Part shown: in pieces, positions 11,298 to 20,219 of the stretch
Numbering within the stretch: position 1 is the stretch's first letter
Layout of the letters: every line of letters starts with the position of its first letter
NCBI GenBank assembly: GCA_048013815.1
Contig: CM106586.1
Location: forward strand, 11,532,001-11,596,000
Reading direction: 5' to 3'
Source of the DNA: Setoptus koraiensis
Taxonomy: Eukaryota > Arthropoda
DNA length: 64,000 nucleotides
The notes under the pieces: model-generated
The model's database searches: none
What the model was told of the DNA's origin: nothing
What the model saw: the letters and a program-made list of their open reading frames with translations, nothing else
Program-made: the position numbers and the translations under genes

Positions 11298-12729
11298 TTT
11301 AATCATGACGAAACACGATACTGCAATCTATTAAGCATTTCTCCTACTCACCTACTACTTTTTTTCATGCAACTCCGTGTGTGTGTGAGCATTAAGGATC
11401 AACTCGATCATAAGCTCATCAGTTATCACCTTTGGTTAGTAGATTTTAATCGTCTAACTTGTTGCTCTACAATAACAAAAAAAAAATGTATTTTTGAAGC
11501 ACATGTATTTTTCCAGAAAATTCCAGTAGCAATTTATTTATAAAAGCTCAAAATTGAGCCTCGTTGAATTGAGTGCTGTTTGTGCCCCAAGAGTCTAAAC
11601 TAAACTAAAATTTAGCAGCCTTCATACGGCATTAGACTTGGTCTTTGACATGTGTTGGCTATGCGGGCTTTCTCAAAGGAAGAAAGTCAAACTTCTTTTA
11701 CCCTCTAAATGGTCTCCAAATTCACCCGATAATGCTTTCCTTACCTTAGCGATTACCTAGCGAAAAGAGCGTTGCGTTGTAGACCAAAGGCTCTGAAAGG
11801 TCTCAAAAAGTCATAAGAGAAGATGTTGATTTGAAGCATCAAACTGCTATGAATAATCCTTTGAAAACCCGGCTCACCCGTTGACGGCTTATATATTGTA
11901 ATGAAGGTGGCCATATACAGGGTCTCCTACGCCGAAATGTAAAGGTTATTTTTGAAGTTTCAAAATTCAAAAAATGCCCAGTTAATCGATCGAAGACAAT
12001 ATCTTTATCGTAAAAAGCTCTTATGGAAGCTCAAAAGATATCTGATTAAAGAAAATGGTTGACTATATTCAGAAATACTGCAAAAGCAGATCACCGAACC
12101 TGTAGATAATCACAAGTTTTAATATCGATTTTCTGTTGAATAAAGGTTGTTCAAAAAGTGTGGGCTACACTGTGAGGCATAACTTTTCCCCACCTTGGTA
12201 GGCTCTGGATGCAATCATAGGCCGGCCGTCCACTTGATAGTCTCTAAACCAACCGATTTCATCTAATTCGATGCCTCCTCAGACACACGGATCGAACGAT
12301 CGATCCAGTACTGGCTTGACATTGGTACGTAAGAATTTCTTTGTCTTTGGATTTAGACAGCTGATGGAGTCGGTGACACAGAGAATATGGTCATGGATTT
12401 CCGATAGATCTTTTCTTGCCCAGTTTGATTTGGAGAGTCGATTACGGCTAGAGCTCGATCTACTCGAAAAACCCACGAGTCTGATTCATCCCGACTTTTC
12501 TCACTAGTGAATATCCTCGACTGTGCAGTGATGATGGAATTATCTGTATAATTTAAGTCTACGAATGCTCATTATCGGTCATCACTGTCAAATCGAAGAA
12601 TTGCTGGTTGCCACATTTCGACCAAAGCCAGCCTATACGTATGAGACAGTCTTCTTTAAGTCAAGGTTTCAATTCTATACAAATACCAGAAAAAAAAGAT
12701 GGGGCTAGCTTACTTCGAATTTGGACTAG
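11298..12729. other. Region without a confident gene; possible decayed coding pieces at its right end
   Basis: 11298-12170 looks non-coding, with the PLOD 3' UTR at its left edge. On the minus strand between about 12530 and 12279, two overlapping frames are open behind a good acceptor-like CACAG. They end near 12279 and 12311. Either could be a terminal exon of the unidentified gene at 12730-13356, but phase and frame cannot be settled. No domain was recognised. Confidence 0.3.
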
Positions 12730-13356
12730 TTAACTACCGCGGTAATATATCGGTTTGTATTTGCATTGGAGGTCGGAATCAATGTCGTTGAATTGATCAA
12801 CCATTTCAAAGCTCTTTGGCTCCGACTCAGTAAACACCTCGTTTTTGAGCAATTCTCTCGGAAGTATTGTCAAGTGAGCACCTCGACAGTATTGGACAGT
12901 TTTGAGCCAGCGTCTGACTACCTGGCTACTCTTCAATTTGTTGTCTGTAACATGGTAATTGTCTCCGGCCGTGAAACCACGGCTAGCCAGCAACTCCATA
13001 GGAAAGATTGAGCTTTGAGCGTAACTTTCAATCAACTTGCAAGATCGCTTTAGACTCAGAAAAATTTCAATCTCTTCTTCGGTATCCAGAGGAATGGGGC
13101 TGCTCCAGCAGTCACCCTCCAACTTAGTTGTTGGAATGAGGTTCTCTGGTAGATCAACTTTCGATGGGTCGAAACATCGATTGACCGTTAAACGAACACT
13201 TTGATCGTTTTCCACGACGTCCAAGCTTTGTATAACAGCTTCGTCTGATTGTTCTGCTTGCTCTAGTTTTGTTTCTAGGTTTCTTTTGCAGATTAAAATA
13301 ACCTGGCCGAGTATCTTTGAAATCAGTCCGTGCAATTCATGGTCCTTCTTTGTTCT
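12730..13356 (-). CDS. Unidentified protein fragment cut at the edge of a segmental duplication
   Basis: The minus strand is open from about 13356 to a TAA at 12730, roughly 200 codons with ordinary protein-like composition (for example RRWLKTVQYCRGAHLTILPR). No family was recognised. There is no in-frame ATG at the beginning; upstream the frame meets a TAG at 13369-13371, inside the duplicated block that starts at 13358. Either a TTTCTGACAG acceptor at the border begins an internal exon, or the duplication truncated the gene. A weak donor (GCG/GTAGTT) near the stop would allow splicing to sequence near 12530. The long open frame makes a real gene or a recent pseudogene likely. Confidence 0.45.
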   Translation of the reverse strand, partial: RTKKDHELHGLISKILGQVILICKRNLETKLEQAEQSDEAVIQSLDVVENDQSVRLTVNRCFDPSKVDLPENLIPTTKLEGDCWSSPIPLDTEEEIEIFLSLKRSCKLIESYAQSSIFPMELLASRGFTAGDNYHVTDNKLKSSQVVRRWLKTVQYCRGAHLTILPRELLKNEVFTESEPKSFEMVDQFNDIDSDLQCKYKPIYYRGS

Positions 13357-13501
13357 GTCAGAAATGGGCTACAGTTCCAAGCCAAGTTTGTAACAGCATC
13401 TCAGATTGATATTTGTTTGAGACATGCCAGCTCTTTTAGACGATACCCAATGACTGTGTACATGATTGATTTTCAGCGCTTAATTTTAATTATTAGCGCT
13501 T

Positions 13502-13505
<4 letters not shown>

Positions 13506-13575
<70 letters not shown>
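13506..13575. repeat. (CT)n microsatellite
   Basis: About 35 CT units lie upstream of the protease in copy A. A second CT tract is at 13627-13672. Both tracts are much shorter in copy B (18308-18334 and 18386-18400), which accounts for most of the length difference between the two 5' flanks. Confidence 0.95.
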
Positions 13576-13576
<1 letters not shown>

Positions 13577-13626
13577 AGCGCAAATAAACTGAATCAAATA
13601 CAACTTTCAGACTCGTTTACTATTTG

Positions 13627-13667
<41 letters not shown>

Positions 13668-13811
13668 TCTCTGTCCCTGTTGCTCAGCATAGTATTTAAT
13701 TACCACCAGCAGTCAGTGGTGATTGCAAAAATTTATTCAGCGAATCACTGTTGTGTGGCACTCGGAGATTGGCTAGATCACAATAGTTCATAGTTTTTGA
13801 AAAACGGCGCA

Positions 13812-14723
13812 ATGCTCTTGAAGTCGTTGTTACCGATCGCTGTGGTGGGTTTTCTGGCGACTGACTATGTCTACGTGTACGCCAATTTCCACGAACCGGG
13901 AGAAATATCCGGCCATCGTAACGGATATTCACGAGGAGGCAGAAAACGGCCAAATGGGCAACCAAGACAACAAATTGAATGCGGTGTAAATAAATTTGGT
14001 AGAACCAGAATAACGAATGGCCAACCAGCAGAGCCCGACTTCTATCCGTGGATGGCACGCCTTCCCGATCCCGGTTGTGGAGGATCCATTGTGAATGAAT
14101 ATTTTATTCTGACAGCGGCACATTGTGTTACTGGGGATAGGCCCAAAAGAGTGATTGTTGGTGACAATGATCAGTCACAAGTCGACCCAACTGAAAGAAG
14201 TTACGAGATAGATTGGACAATCCCGCATCCTTCTTACTCGAAACATGAAAATGATATTGCCCTGGTGAAATTAACTGAACCAATCGAATGGAGCGATTCG
14301 ATCCGGCCAATCTGTTTGCCGACAAGAGACACGAATCTTGAGCCAGGAGCAAATCTGACAATCATAGGTTTTGGCGAATTACGGTCTCCGGACAAGCCTA
14401 CGTATCCAGATGTGCTGCAAGTTGCCCACGTTCCTCTTGTTTCCGAAGAAGAATGCGCCCATGCTTGGAATTATGAAGGCGAGGTAAGGTACTTTGCAGA
14501 AGAAATGATCTGCCTCGGCGAACATGATGAAAATGGCATGCTGAAGTCTTCCGCCTGCTATGGCGACTCAGGTGGACCGGCCATGATACCGCTAAATAAT
14601 CGCTGGGCACAAATTGGCATAGCTAGTTTTACACGAAAAGGATGTAAACTAAAATACTCCGTTTACACAAGATTGACCCATTATCTCGATTGGATTGAAA
14701 GTATCATTAATGCGCATGGGTAA
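13812..14723 (+). CDS. Secreted S1-family serine protease, copy A (intronless)
   Basis: A 303-residue intronless protein is read from the ATG at 13812. It has an N-terminal hydrophobic signal at residues 1 to about 22 and a basic pro-region (GRKRPNGQPRQQ). A conserved Cys at C57 probably stays disulphide-linked after activation cleavage at R66 before ITNG. The triad is H104 (TAAHC), D148 (NDIAL) and S253 (GDSGGP). The residue at the S1-pocket base, six before the catalytic Ser, is Ser, so chymotrypsin-like rather than trypsin-like specificity is expected. It is probably extracellular, in digestion, immunity or zymogen cascades; the exact role is unknown. The stop codon lies inside a donor-like GG/GTAAGAAG. 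A poly(A) signal follows at 14811. The paralogue at 18539 is nearly identical in its first 80 residues. Confidence 0.88.
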   Translation: MLLKSLLPIAVVGFLATDYVYVYANFHEPGEISGHRNGYSRGGRKRPNGQPRQQIECGVNKFGRTRITNGQPAEPDFYPWMARLPDPGCGGSIVNEYFILTAAHCVTGDRPKRVIVGDNDQSQVDPTERSYEIDWTIPHPSYSKHENDIALVKLTEPIEWSDSIRPICLPTRDTNLEPGANLTIIGFGELRSPDKPTYPDVLQVAHVPLVSEEECAHAWNYEGEVRYFAEEMICLGEHDENGMLKSSACYGDSGGPAMIPLNNRWAQIGIASFTRKGCKLKYSVYTRLTHYLDWIESIINAHG

Positions 14724-14810
14724 GAAGCGGGGCAAAAGTAGGAGGAGACAACCAAGTAGATGAAAACGACAAAATACAGGAAGTCAGCCGGGTGCGGAGC
14801 TGACATGAAG

Positions 14811-14816
14811 AATAAA
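14811..14816 (+). terminator. Poly(A) signal of protease copy A
   Basis: AATAAA lies 88 bases after the stop and is conserved at the same offset in copy B (19559). Confidence 0.65.
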
Positions 14817-15083
14817 TTCTAGTCGACAGCGATAACGGAACGTGCGTGTTACTTTGTCCGTGTTGAGATTGCGTGTTTTCTTCGTTCTTGTGTGTATTGG
14901 GGTTCTTCTTTTGTTTCTGGAGTTTAACTGTGCGAGTTCATCAGGAAATCAAGCCTGAACAATATTCGAAATATTATTACCTGAGCATATTTGGGATGTT
15001 TTCAATGCCAAACGATCAAATGTCGACTGTGAATTTTGCATGTTCGAGGTGAGAGCGACGTTTGTCTTGCGTAACAAAAAGGA

Positions 15084-15119
15084 GGTTTGGAGCAAGACTT
15101 GGTTGACTTGCTCCAAACC
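15084..15119. repeat. Conserved 13-bp-stem hairpin (copy A)
   Basis: GGTTTGGAGCAAG pairs perfectly with CTTGCTCCAAACC across a 10-base loop. The same hairpin occurs in copy B at 19832-19867. The function is unknown; it may be a foldback remnant of a mobile element. Confidence 0.7.
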
Positions 15120-15471
15120 TTCTTATGTTATAGCAGTGCTGATTATGACGAGTCCACAAGGCTTATTTCAGATGTTTTAGCGATGAGTGCCCTGGTTAGA
15201 TTTTGGTGAAACTCCAGTGGTTCGCAAGTGCGGAAAAGTCCGGTTCCGGTTTTACAAAAAGCTGCCGTCGATGAGGCTCGAGCAACAAAAATCAAGCAAC
15301 TCAAAGAATTACACTTCTTGGAGATGATGTTGCTCCACAAAGAGTTTATTGTGTTGATTGTAAGAATGTTGATTGAAATATGCTACATAGATTAAATTTA
15401 TTTCTATCTTTTTATTGTGACACATTGCGATCAGAATGTCCGACGCAGTCGAGTTAATGATGACGGCGACC

Positions 15472-15799
15472 TCAGCCGGAGATGGTTTTTGTAATCCAAT
15501 CTCGGTAATATATCAAGTCACTGGATACTGTGGCCCATGCTTTTCTTTTGATATTGACACACTTCTTTGGACCGAACGACACCGTTCCGAATAGATACCA
15601 GCGATCATCTTTGGGATCTAAACAAGCCATAGGTCCCCCTGAGTCGCCCTGGATTTCGGTGCAGCAGTCGAAGTTTAAATTGATAACAATTTGTTCTTAA
15701 AATACAGTATGTAGTTCTCAAATGAAATTCCTTGTAAAACGTAAACAAAAATCTCAAACCTACCATACATACTGCTCCCATGACCCTTGTACCTGGTCC
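15472..15799 (-). pseudogene. Duplicated 3' end of the minus-strand S1 protease (broken copy)
   Basis: This corresponds to exon 5 (15472-15648) and the last part of exon 4 of the intact protease at 20220-22406. It retains the catalytic-serine motif GDSGGP, the FGTVSFGPKKC strand and the DWITKTISG end with a TGA stop. It has no His or Asp exon, signal peptide or promoter, because copy A ends in the middle of exon 4 at 15799. It is a by-product of the segmental duplication and not expected to be functional. Confidence 0.85.
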
Positions 15800-16005
15800 G
15801 GACTTCTATCCCGGTTGTGGAGGATCCATTTTGAATGAATATTTATTCTGACAGCGGCACATTGTATTGACAGAAACACCGACCGAGTAATTCTTGGTGG
15901 CCATAGTCAAGACAAATTCGACCCAACTGAAAGAATTTACCCAGTAAAGGAGATATTCGTGCATCCTCCTTATGAAGGGAATACGAATAAGAATGATATT
16001 GCCCT
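15800..16005 (+). pseudogene. Third, broken copy of the S1 protease (fragment)
   Basis: This stretch matches the protease genes from just before CGGS through TAAHC to the NDIAL motif of the catalytic Asp. It lacks about 20 bases after the FYP codons and has lost one T in the TATTTTATT stretch, which creates a frameshift and a TGA just before the catalytic His. It ends abruptly within CCCTGG, where the ABCG fragment begins. It is non-functional as a protease. Confidence 0.9.
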
Positions 16006-17334
16006 GGGAAGTCTACACTGGTAGACTGTTTAGTTGGCAAGAAACGACGCGGATTGAGCGGCAAGACCGAGGTTATTTTTCACGATGGCGTCAAGCGCGA
16101 TCTCAAGATAGTGATAATACCCCAAGTGGATCATTTAATGAACACGCTCACTGTCACAGAGTCGTTGATGTTTGCGTCAAAATTAAAAAATTCCCACAAG
16201 CACGATTTTGATCATTTCAAAAATGTTCAACGCGTTATAGAGCAACTAAATCTGACTGTTTGCTCCAAGCAATATTGCAGCAAATTAAGCGGTGGCCAGT
16301 ATAAAAGAGTAAGCATCGGACAGGAGCTTCTATCAAATCCTGACATTATGATTTTAGATGAGCCCACTTCCGGTTTGGACGCCGTCACCTGTTATAATAC
16401 TGTCATGGCGTTGAGAGATTTGATTAAATCTAATCCACAACCGATGGAAAATTTGGGATACATGTTCTTTCAGATTTATGTTATAGTATTCGCGGCCGTT
16501 TGTGTAACATCGCTCACGTTTCCATTGGCCGTTCATGTGCTATTGAAAGAATACAGAAATGGCTGGTACAATTTGTCGTCGTATTTCGTTGGTCGAACAT
16601 TGGCCGATTTGCCAATGCCAACATTCAATGTTGTGCTAGCGATGGCAATATCATATCATTTAACCGGCCAGGCTGAATCTTATTACAATTGGCGATTCTT
16701 TTCCGTTGCAATTCTAGTGGTGCTGGCCACACTGATCGCCCAGACTCAGGGCCTCATGTTTGGAGCCTACCTAATGAATGCAGTTCAATCGGCAGTGTTT
16801 GTGGCACCGGCCTCAACTGCACCTCTGGTTGTTGTGAGCGGATTCTTGCTGCGAACCAATAGTTTGCCCTTCATATTGCAAGTGTTTGGCAAATTGTCTT
16901 ATTTCACTTATGTGCTCAATGGGTTCATTGTGAGCCGTTACGGATTTGGCAGATGCCAGTGCGAGGATGAGATGTTTGGGGTGCAACAGGATCACGTATT
17001 GCCGCAAAATTCCAAGGCCATCATCAGTATCTGGTTGGACACATTCAAACAGGACTATGCGCAACAACAAAATAACTCCACGGCGCTTGTCGCGCCAACG
17101 AATGAAACCGATTCCATGGATCTGGTGGACAAATTGAGCAGATCACTGGAACAGGCGAGAAATTTCGGATTTAACATAACTTCTTGCGATCAATTGAAAC
17201 CCTTCCCAATGTTGGATTACGAGCTCAACGACTCAGATTTGACGCTATGCTTCGTTGCGTTAATCGTTATGCTACTAGTTTTCAGGGTGCTCGCTTTTAT
17301 GTCGCTGTCGTGGATGATACGTATTTCGGTGTAG
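16006..17334 (+). pseudogene. Truncated and internally deleted ABCG (white-type) transporter
   Basis: The sequence begins inside the Walker A loop (only GKST remains) and continues in frame through the Q-loop (IIPQVD), signature (LSGGQYKRVSIGQ) and Walker B/D-loop (IMILDEPTSGLD). After LRDLIKSNP it jumps straight to a transmembrane segment. The H-loop, the linker and probably TM1 are missing, roughly 180 residues by comparison with the intact ABCG at 54646-56895. The other membrane segments and the large extracellular loop (FGFGRCQC) are present, and the frame stays open to a TAG at 17334. A poly(A) signal lies at 17392. A downstream ATG at 16084 (TMASS-type context in another frame) is not relevant. 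Without a P-loop or H-loop it cannot work as an ATPase. The open frame suggests recent decay. Confidence 0.88.
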
Positions 17335-17391
17335 TAGCGTCGCTTGTTATTATACAACATTGTTACAATCACATGCTAGTTTCTTCATTGA

Positions 17392-17397
17392 AATAAA
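17392..17397 (+). terminator. Poly(A) signal of the ABCG fragment
   Basis: AATAAA lies 58 bases after the stop codon of the ABCG fragment, so the ancestral 3' end was carried along. Confidence 0.6.
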
Positions 17398-17427
17398 TTG
17401 CACAATTGCCACAAATCGAAGAGCTTC

Positions 17428-17853
17428 TCATTGATCTATTCGCCTAACGCTGCGGGGCACGTAGGCCAAAGTGAGGGATTTACAAATGCTGAACTTTCCT
17501 CTTATCGGGTGCATTTCGCCCAAAATTGAGCAGAGAAGCGAACTTTTATTGCTTGCGATCTGCCTGACAATGGCGACAAAAGATCCCTCGGGTATGCGAA
17601 AGTTGATATCTTTCAATATTGGCTGCAGGCCTATTTCTTTGTCCACTACGCGATCCGTCCAAGAAGTGCTGGCATTCTCTATTTGGATTGCATAATTACT
17701 TTCTTCGCGGCTGACATACGTCACCAATTCTTTGTTGTTGAGAAACTTGCTCAGGCGATTAACCGATACTGATGCCGTAATGAGATTGGTTATTGTCTCG
17801 GGCAAGTTCGTCAGTGGCAGCCTCAGCAAATTAAACAACAATATTGAGACTTG
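17428..17853 (-). pseudogene. ABCC (MRP-type) transporter fragment with ruined P-loop
   Basis: About 140 codons are open on the minus strand. They match the junction of the first membrane domain and first nucleotide-binding domain of ABCC proteins: VSILLFNLLRLPLT, VSVNRLSKFLNNKEL, and ILKDINFRIPEGSFVAIV. The P-loop, expected as GQVGCGKSS in the family, reads RQIASNKSS, so every glycine is lost although the lysine remains. The frame ends soon after AYVP, where the Q-loop would begin. No start codon, signature or Walker B is present. It lies opposite to the ABCG fragment and is read as a decayed exon-sized insertion. Confidence 0.85.
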
Positions 17854-17859
17854 GTGTCC

Positions 17860-17879
17860 CCTTAGTCAGTGGACTAAGG
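17860..17879. repeat. Short palindrome at the end of the ABCC fragment
   Basis: CCTTAGTC pairs with GACTAAGG across a 4-base loop, right at the border of the ABCC fragment. About 200 bases further, an imperfect inverted match (AGATCGTAGG near 17886 and CCTACGATCT near 18072) may mark a short foldback or MITE-like insertion. The evidence is weak. Confidence 0.4.
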
Positions 17880-18538
17880 CGGGGAGATCGTAGGTCGGGG
17901 AGGTTCTATCGATTTTCTACTCCCCTGTTCTCCCTCACTCTCCCAAATCTCCAGAAAACTAAAGAAAAAGAAAAATTTCAGCTGACGAGAAAAAAAGTGT
18001 GACCAATATCGTGACAAATATCGTGACATTTCTCGTTATTAAAGTTTAAAAGATCTACGATCGTAACCTCCCTACGATCTAACAAAGGCCTTCTCAGAGG
18101 TTAGCACATGGCCAGACTCACCACCACTGAACACATCTAATGCAAACGAGCCAATCGCGATCAGAAATGGGCTACAGTTCCAAGCCAAGTTTGTAACAGC
18201 ATCTCAGATTGATATTTGTTTGAGACATGCCAGCTCTTTTAGACGATACCCAATGACTGTGTACATGATTGATTTTCAGCGCTTAATTTTAATTATTAGC
18301 ACTTAAAATCTCTCTCTCTCTCTCTCTCTCTCTCGAGCGCAAATAAACTGAATCAAATACAACTTTCAGACTCGTTTACTATTTGCTCTCTCTCTCTCTG
18401 TCCCTGTTGCTCAGCATAGTATTTAATTACCACCAACAGTCAGTGGTGATTGCAAAAATTTATTCTGCGAATCACTGTTGTGTGGCACTCGAAGACTGGC
18501 TAGATCACAATAGTTCATAGTTTTTGAAAAACGTCGCA

Positions 18539-19471
18539 ATGCTCTTGAAGTCGTTGTTACCGCTCGCTGTGGTGGGTTTTCTGGCGACTGACTATGTCTA
18601 CGTGTACGCCAATTTCCACGAACCGGGAGAAATATCCGGCCATCGTAACGGATATTCACGAGGAGGCAGAAAACGGCCCAATGGGCAACCAAGACAACAA
18701 ATTGAATGCGGTGTAAATAAATTTGGTAGAACCAGAATAACGAATGGCCAACCAGCAGAGCCGGACTTCTATCCGTGGATGGCACGCCTTCCCGACTGTG
18801 GAGGATCCATTTTGAATGAATATTTTATTCTGACAGCGGCACATTGTATTGATGAAGAGACCGACCGAGTAATTCTTGGTGACCATAGTCGAGACAAATA
18901 CGACCCAACTGAAAGAATTTACGAGGTAGAGGAGAAATTCGTGCATCCTCTTTATCATGACCTTCCTACTAGAAATGATATTGCCCTGGTGAAATTAACC
19001 AAACCAATTGAATGGACTGATTCGATCAGGCCAATCTGTTTGCCGACTAGAGACATCAATCTTGAGCCAGGAGCAAATCTGACTATCATAGGTTTTGGCG
19101 CAATAGAAACCACTGGCACCTCTTCGGACATGGATACGCTTCCAGATGTGCTGCAAGTTGCCGATGTTCCTCTTGTTTCCGTAGAAGAATGCGCCCATGC
19201 TTGGAATCCCTTTCCTGAAAGTGACATTTTACAAAGGTACTTTGCAGAAGAAATGATCTGCCTCGGCGAACATGATGAAAATGGCATGATGAAGTCTTCC
19301 GCTTGCTATGGCGACTCAGGTGGACCGGCCATGATACCGCTAAATCATCGCTGGGCACAAATTGGCATAGCTAGTTTTACAGGAATAGGATGTAAACTAA
19401 AATACACCGTTTACACAAGATTGACCCATTATCTCGATTGGATTGAAAGTATCATTAATTCGCATGGGTAA
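18539..19471 (+). CDS. Secreted S1-family serine protease, copy B (intronless)
   Basis: A 310-residue paralogue of the protease at 13812 starts at the ATG at 18539. The signal and basic pro-region are almost identical to copy A, as is the activation site GRTR/ITNG. The triad is intact: H102 (TAAHC), D in RNDIAL and S in GDSGGP. Differences cluster between the first strands and the loops around the active site (IDEETDRVILGDH versus VTGDRPKRVIVGD, and a longer loop AIETTGTSSDMD), which suggests divergence in substrate choice. As in copy A, a Ser sits at the specificity-pocket position. The stop overlaps a GGTAAGAAG donor-like sequence, and AATAAA follows at 19559. Confidence 0.88.
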   Translation: MLLKSLLPLAVVGFLATDYVYVYANFHEPGEISGHRNGYSRGGRKRPNGQPRQQIECGVNKFGRTRITNGQPAEPDFYPWMARLPDCGGSILNEYFILTAAHCIDEETDRVILGDHSRDKYDPTERIYEVEEKFVHPLYHDLPTRNDIALVKLTKPIEWTDSIRPICLPTRDINLEPGANLTIIGFGAIETTGTSSDMDTLPDVLQVADVPLVSVEECAHAWNPFPESDILQRYFAEEMICLGEHDENGMMKSSACYGDSGGPAMIPLNHRWAQIGIASFTGIGCKLKYTVYTRLTHYLDWIESIINSHG

Positions 19472-19558
19472 GAAGCGAGGCACAAGTAAGAGGAGACAAC
19501 CAAGTAGATGAAACCGACAAAGTACAGGAAGTCAGCCGGATGCGGAGCGGACATGAAG

Positions 19559-19564
19559 AATAAA
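19559..19564 (+). terminator. Poly(A) signal of protease copy B
   Basis: AATAAA lies 88 bases past the stop, the same offset as in copy A. Confidence 0.65.
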
Positions 19565-20219
19565 TTCTAGTCGACAGCGATAACGGGACGTGCGTGTTAC
19601 TTTGTCCGTGTTGAGATTGCGTGTTTTCTTCGTTCTTGTGTGTATTGGGGTTCTTCTTTTGTTTCTGGAGTTTAACTGTGCGAGTTCATCAGGAAATCAA
19701 GCCTGAACAATATTCGAAATATTATTACCTGAACATATTTGGGATGTTTTCAATGCCAAACGATCAAATGTCGACTGTGAATTTTGCATGTTCGAGGTGA
19801 GAGCGACGTTTGTCTTGCGTAACAAAAAGGAGGTTTGGAGCAAGACTTGGTTGACTTGCTCCAAACCTTCTTATGTTATAGCAGTGCTGATTATGACGAG
19901 TCCACGAGGCTTATTTCAGATGTTTTAGCGATGAGTGCTCTGGTTAGATTTTGGTGAAACTCCAGTGGTTCGCAAGTGCGGAAAAGTCCGGTTCCGGTTT
20001 TACAAAAAGCTGCCGTCGATGAGGCTCGAGCAACAAAAATCAAGCAACTCAAAGAATTACACTTCTTGGAGCTGATGTTGCTCCACAAAGAGTTTATTGT
20101 GTTGATTGTAAGAATGTTGATTGAAATATGCTACATAGATTAAAATTATTTCTATCTTTTTATTGTGACACATTGCGATCAGAATGTCCGACGCAGTCGA
20201 GTTAATGATGACGGCGACC

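Larger units (their letters stand above)
13358..15799. repeat. Segmental duplication, copy A
   Basis: This block is nearly identical to 18161-20547. Both share the 5' flank, the CT-rich tracts, the intronless S1 protease gene, its 3' region with a 13-bp-stem hairpin, and the last exon plus part of the preceding exon of a minus-strand protease. The left border lies at TCAGAAATGG and the right border at CCTGGTCC. The right end of copy A cuts the minus-strand protease in the middle of an exon, whereas copy B continues into an intact gene, so copy A is the derived copy (inference). Confidence 0.93.

Noticed and set aside
12271..12507. Plus-strand open frame of 78 codons
   Set aside because: It overlaps two equally open minus-strand frames in the same interval, and none has domain evidence.
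15143..15340. Minus-strand open frame of 65 codons, present in both duplicated blocks (also 19891-20088)
   Set aside because: Its conservation simply reflects the recent duplication. The plus strand instead shows a stretch vaguely like a Myb/MADF-type coiled coil, too short to call.
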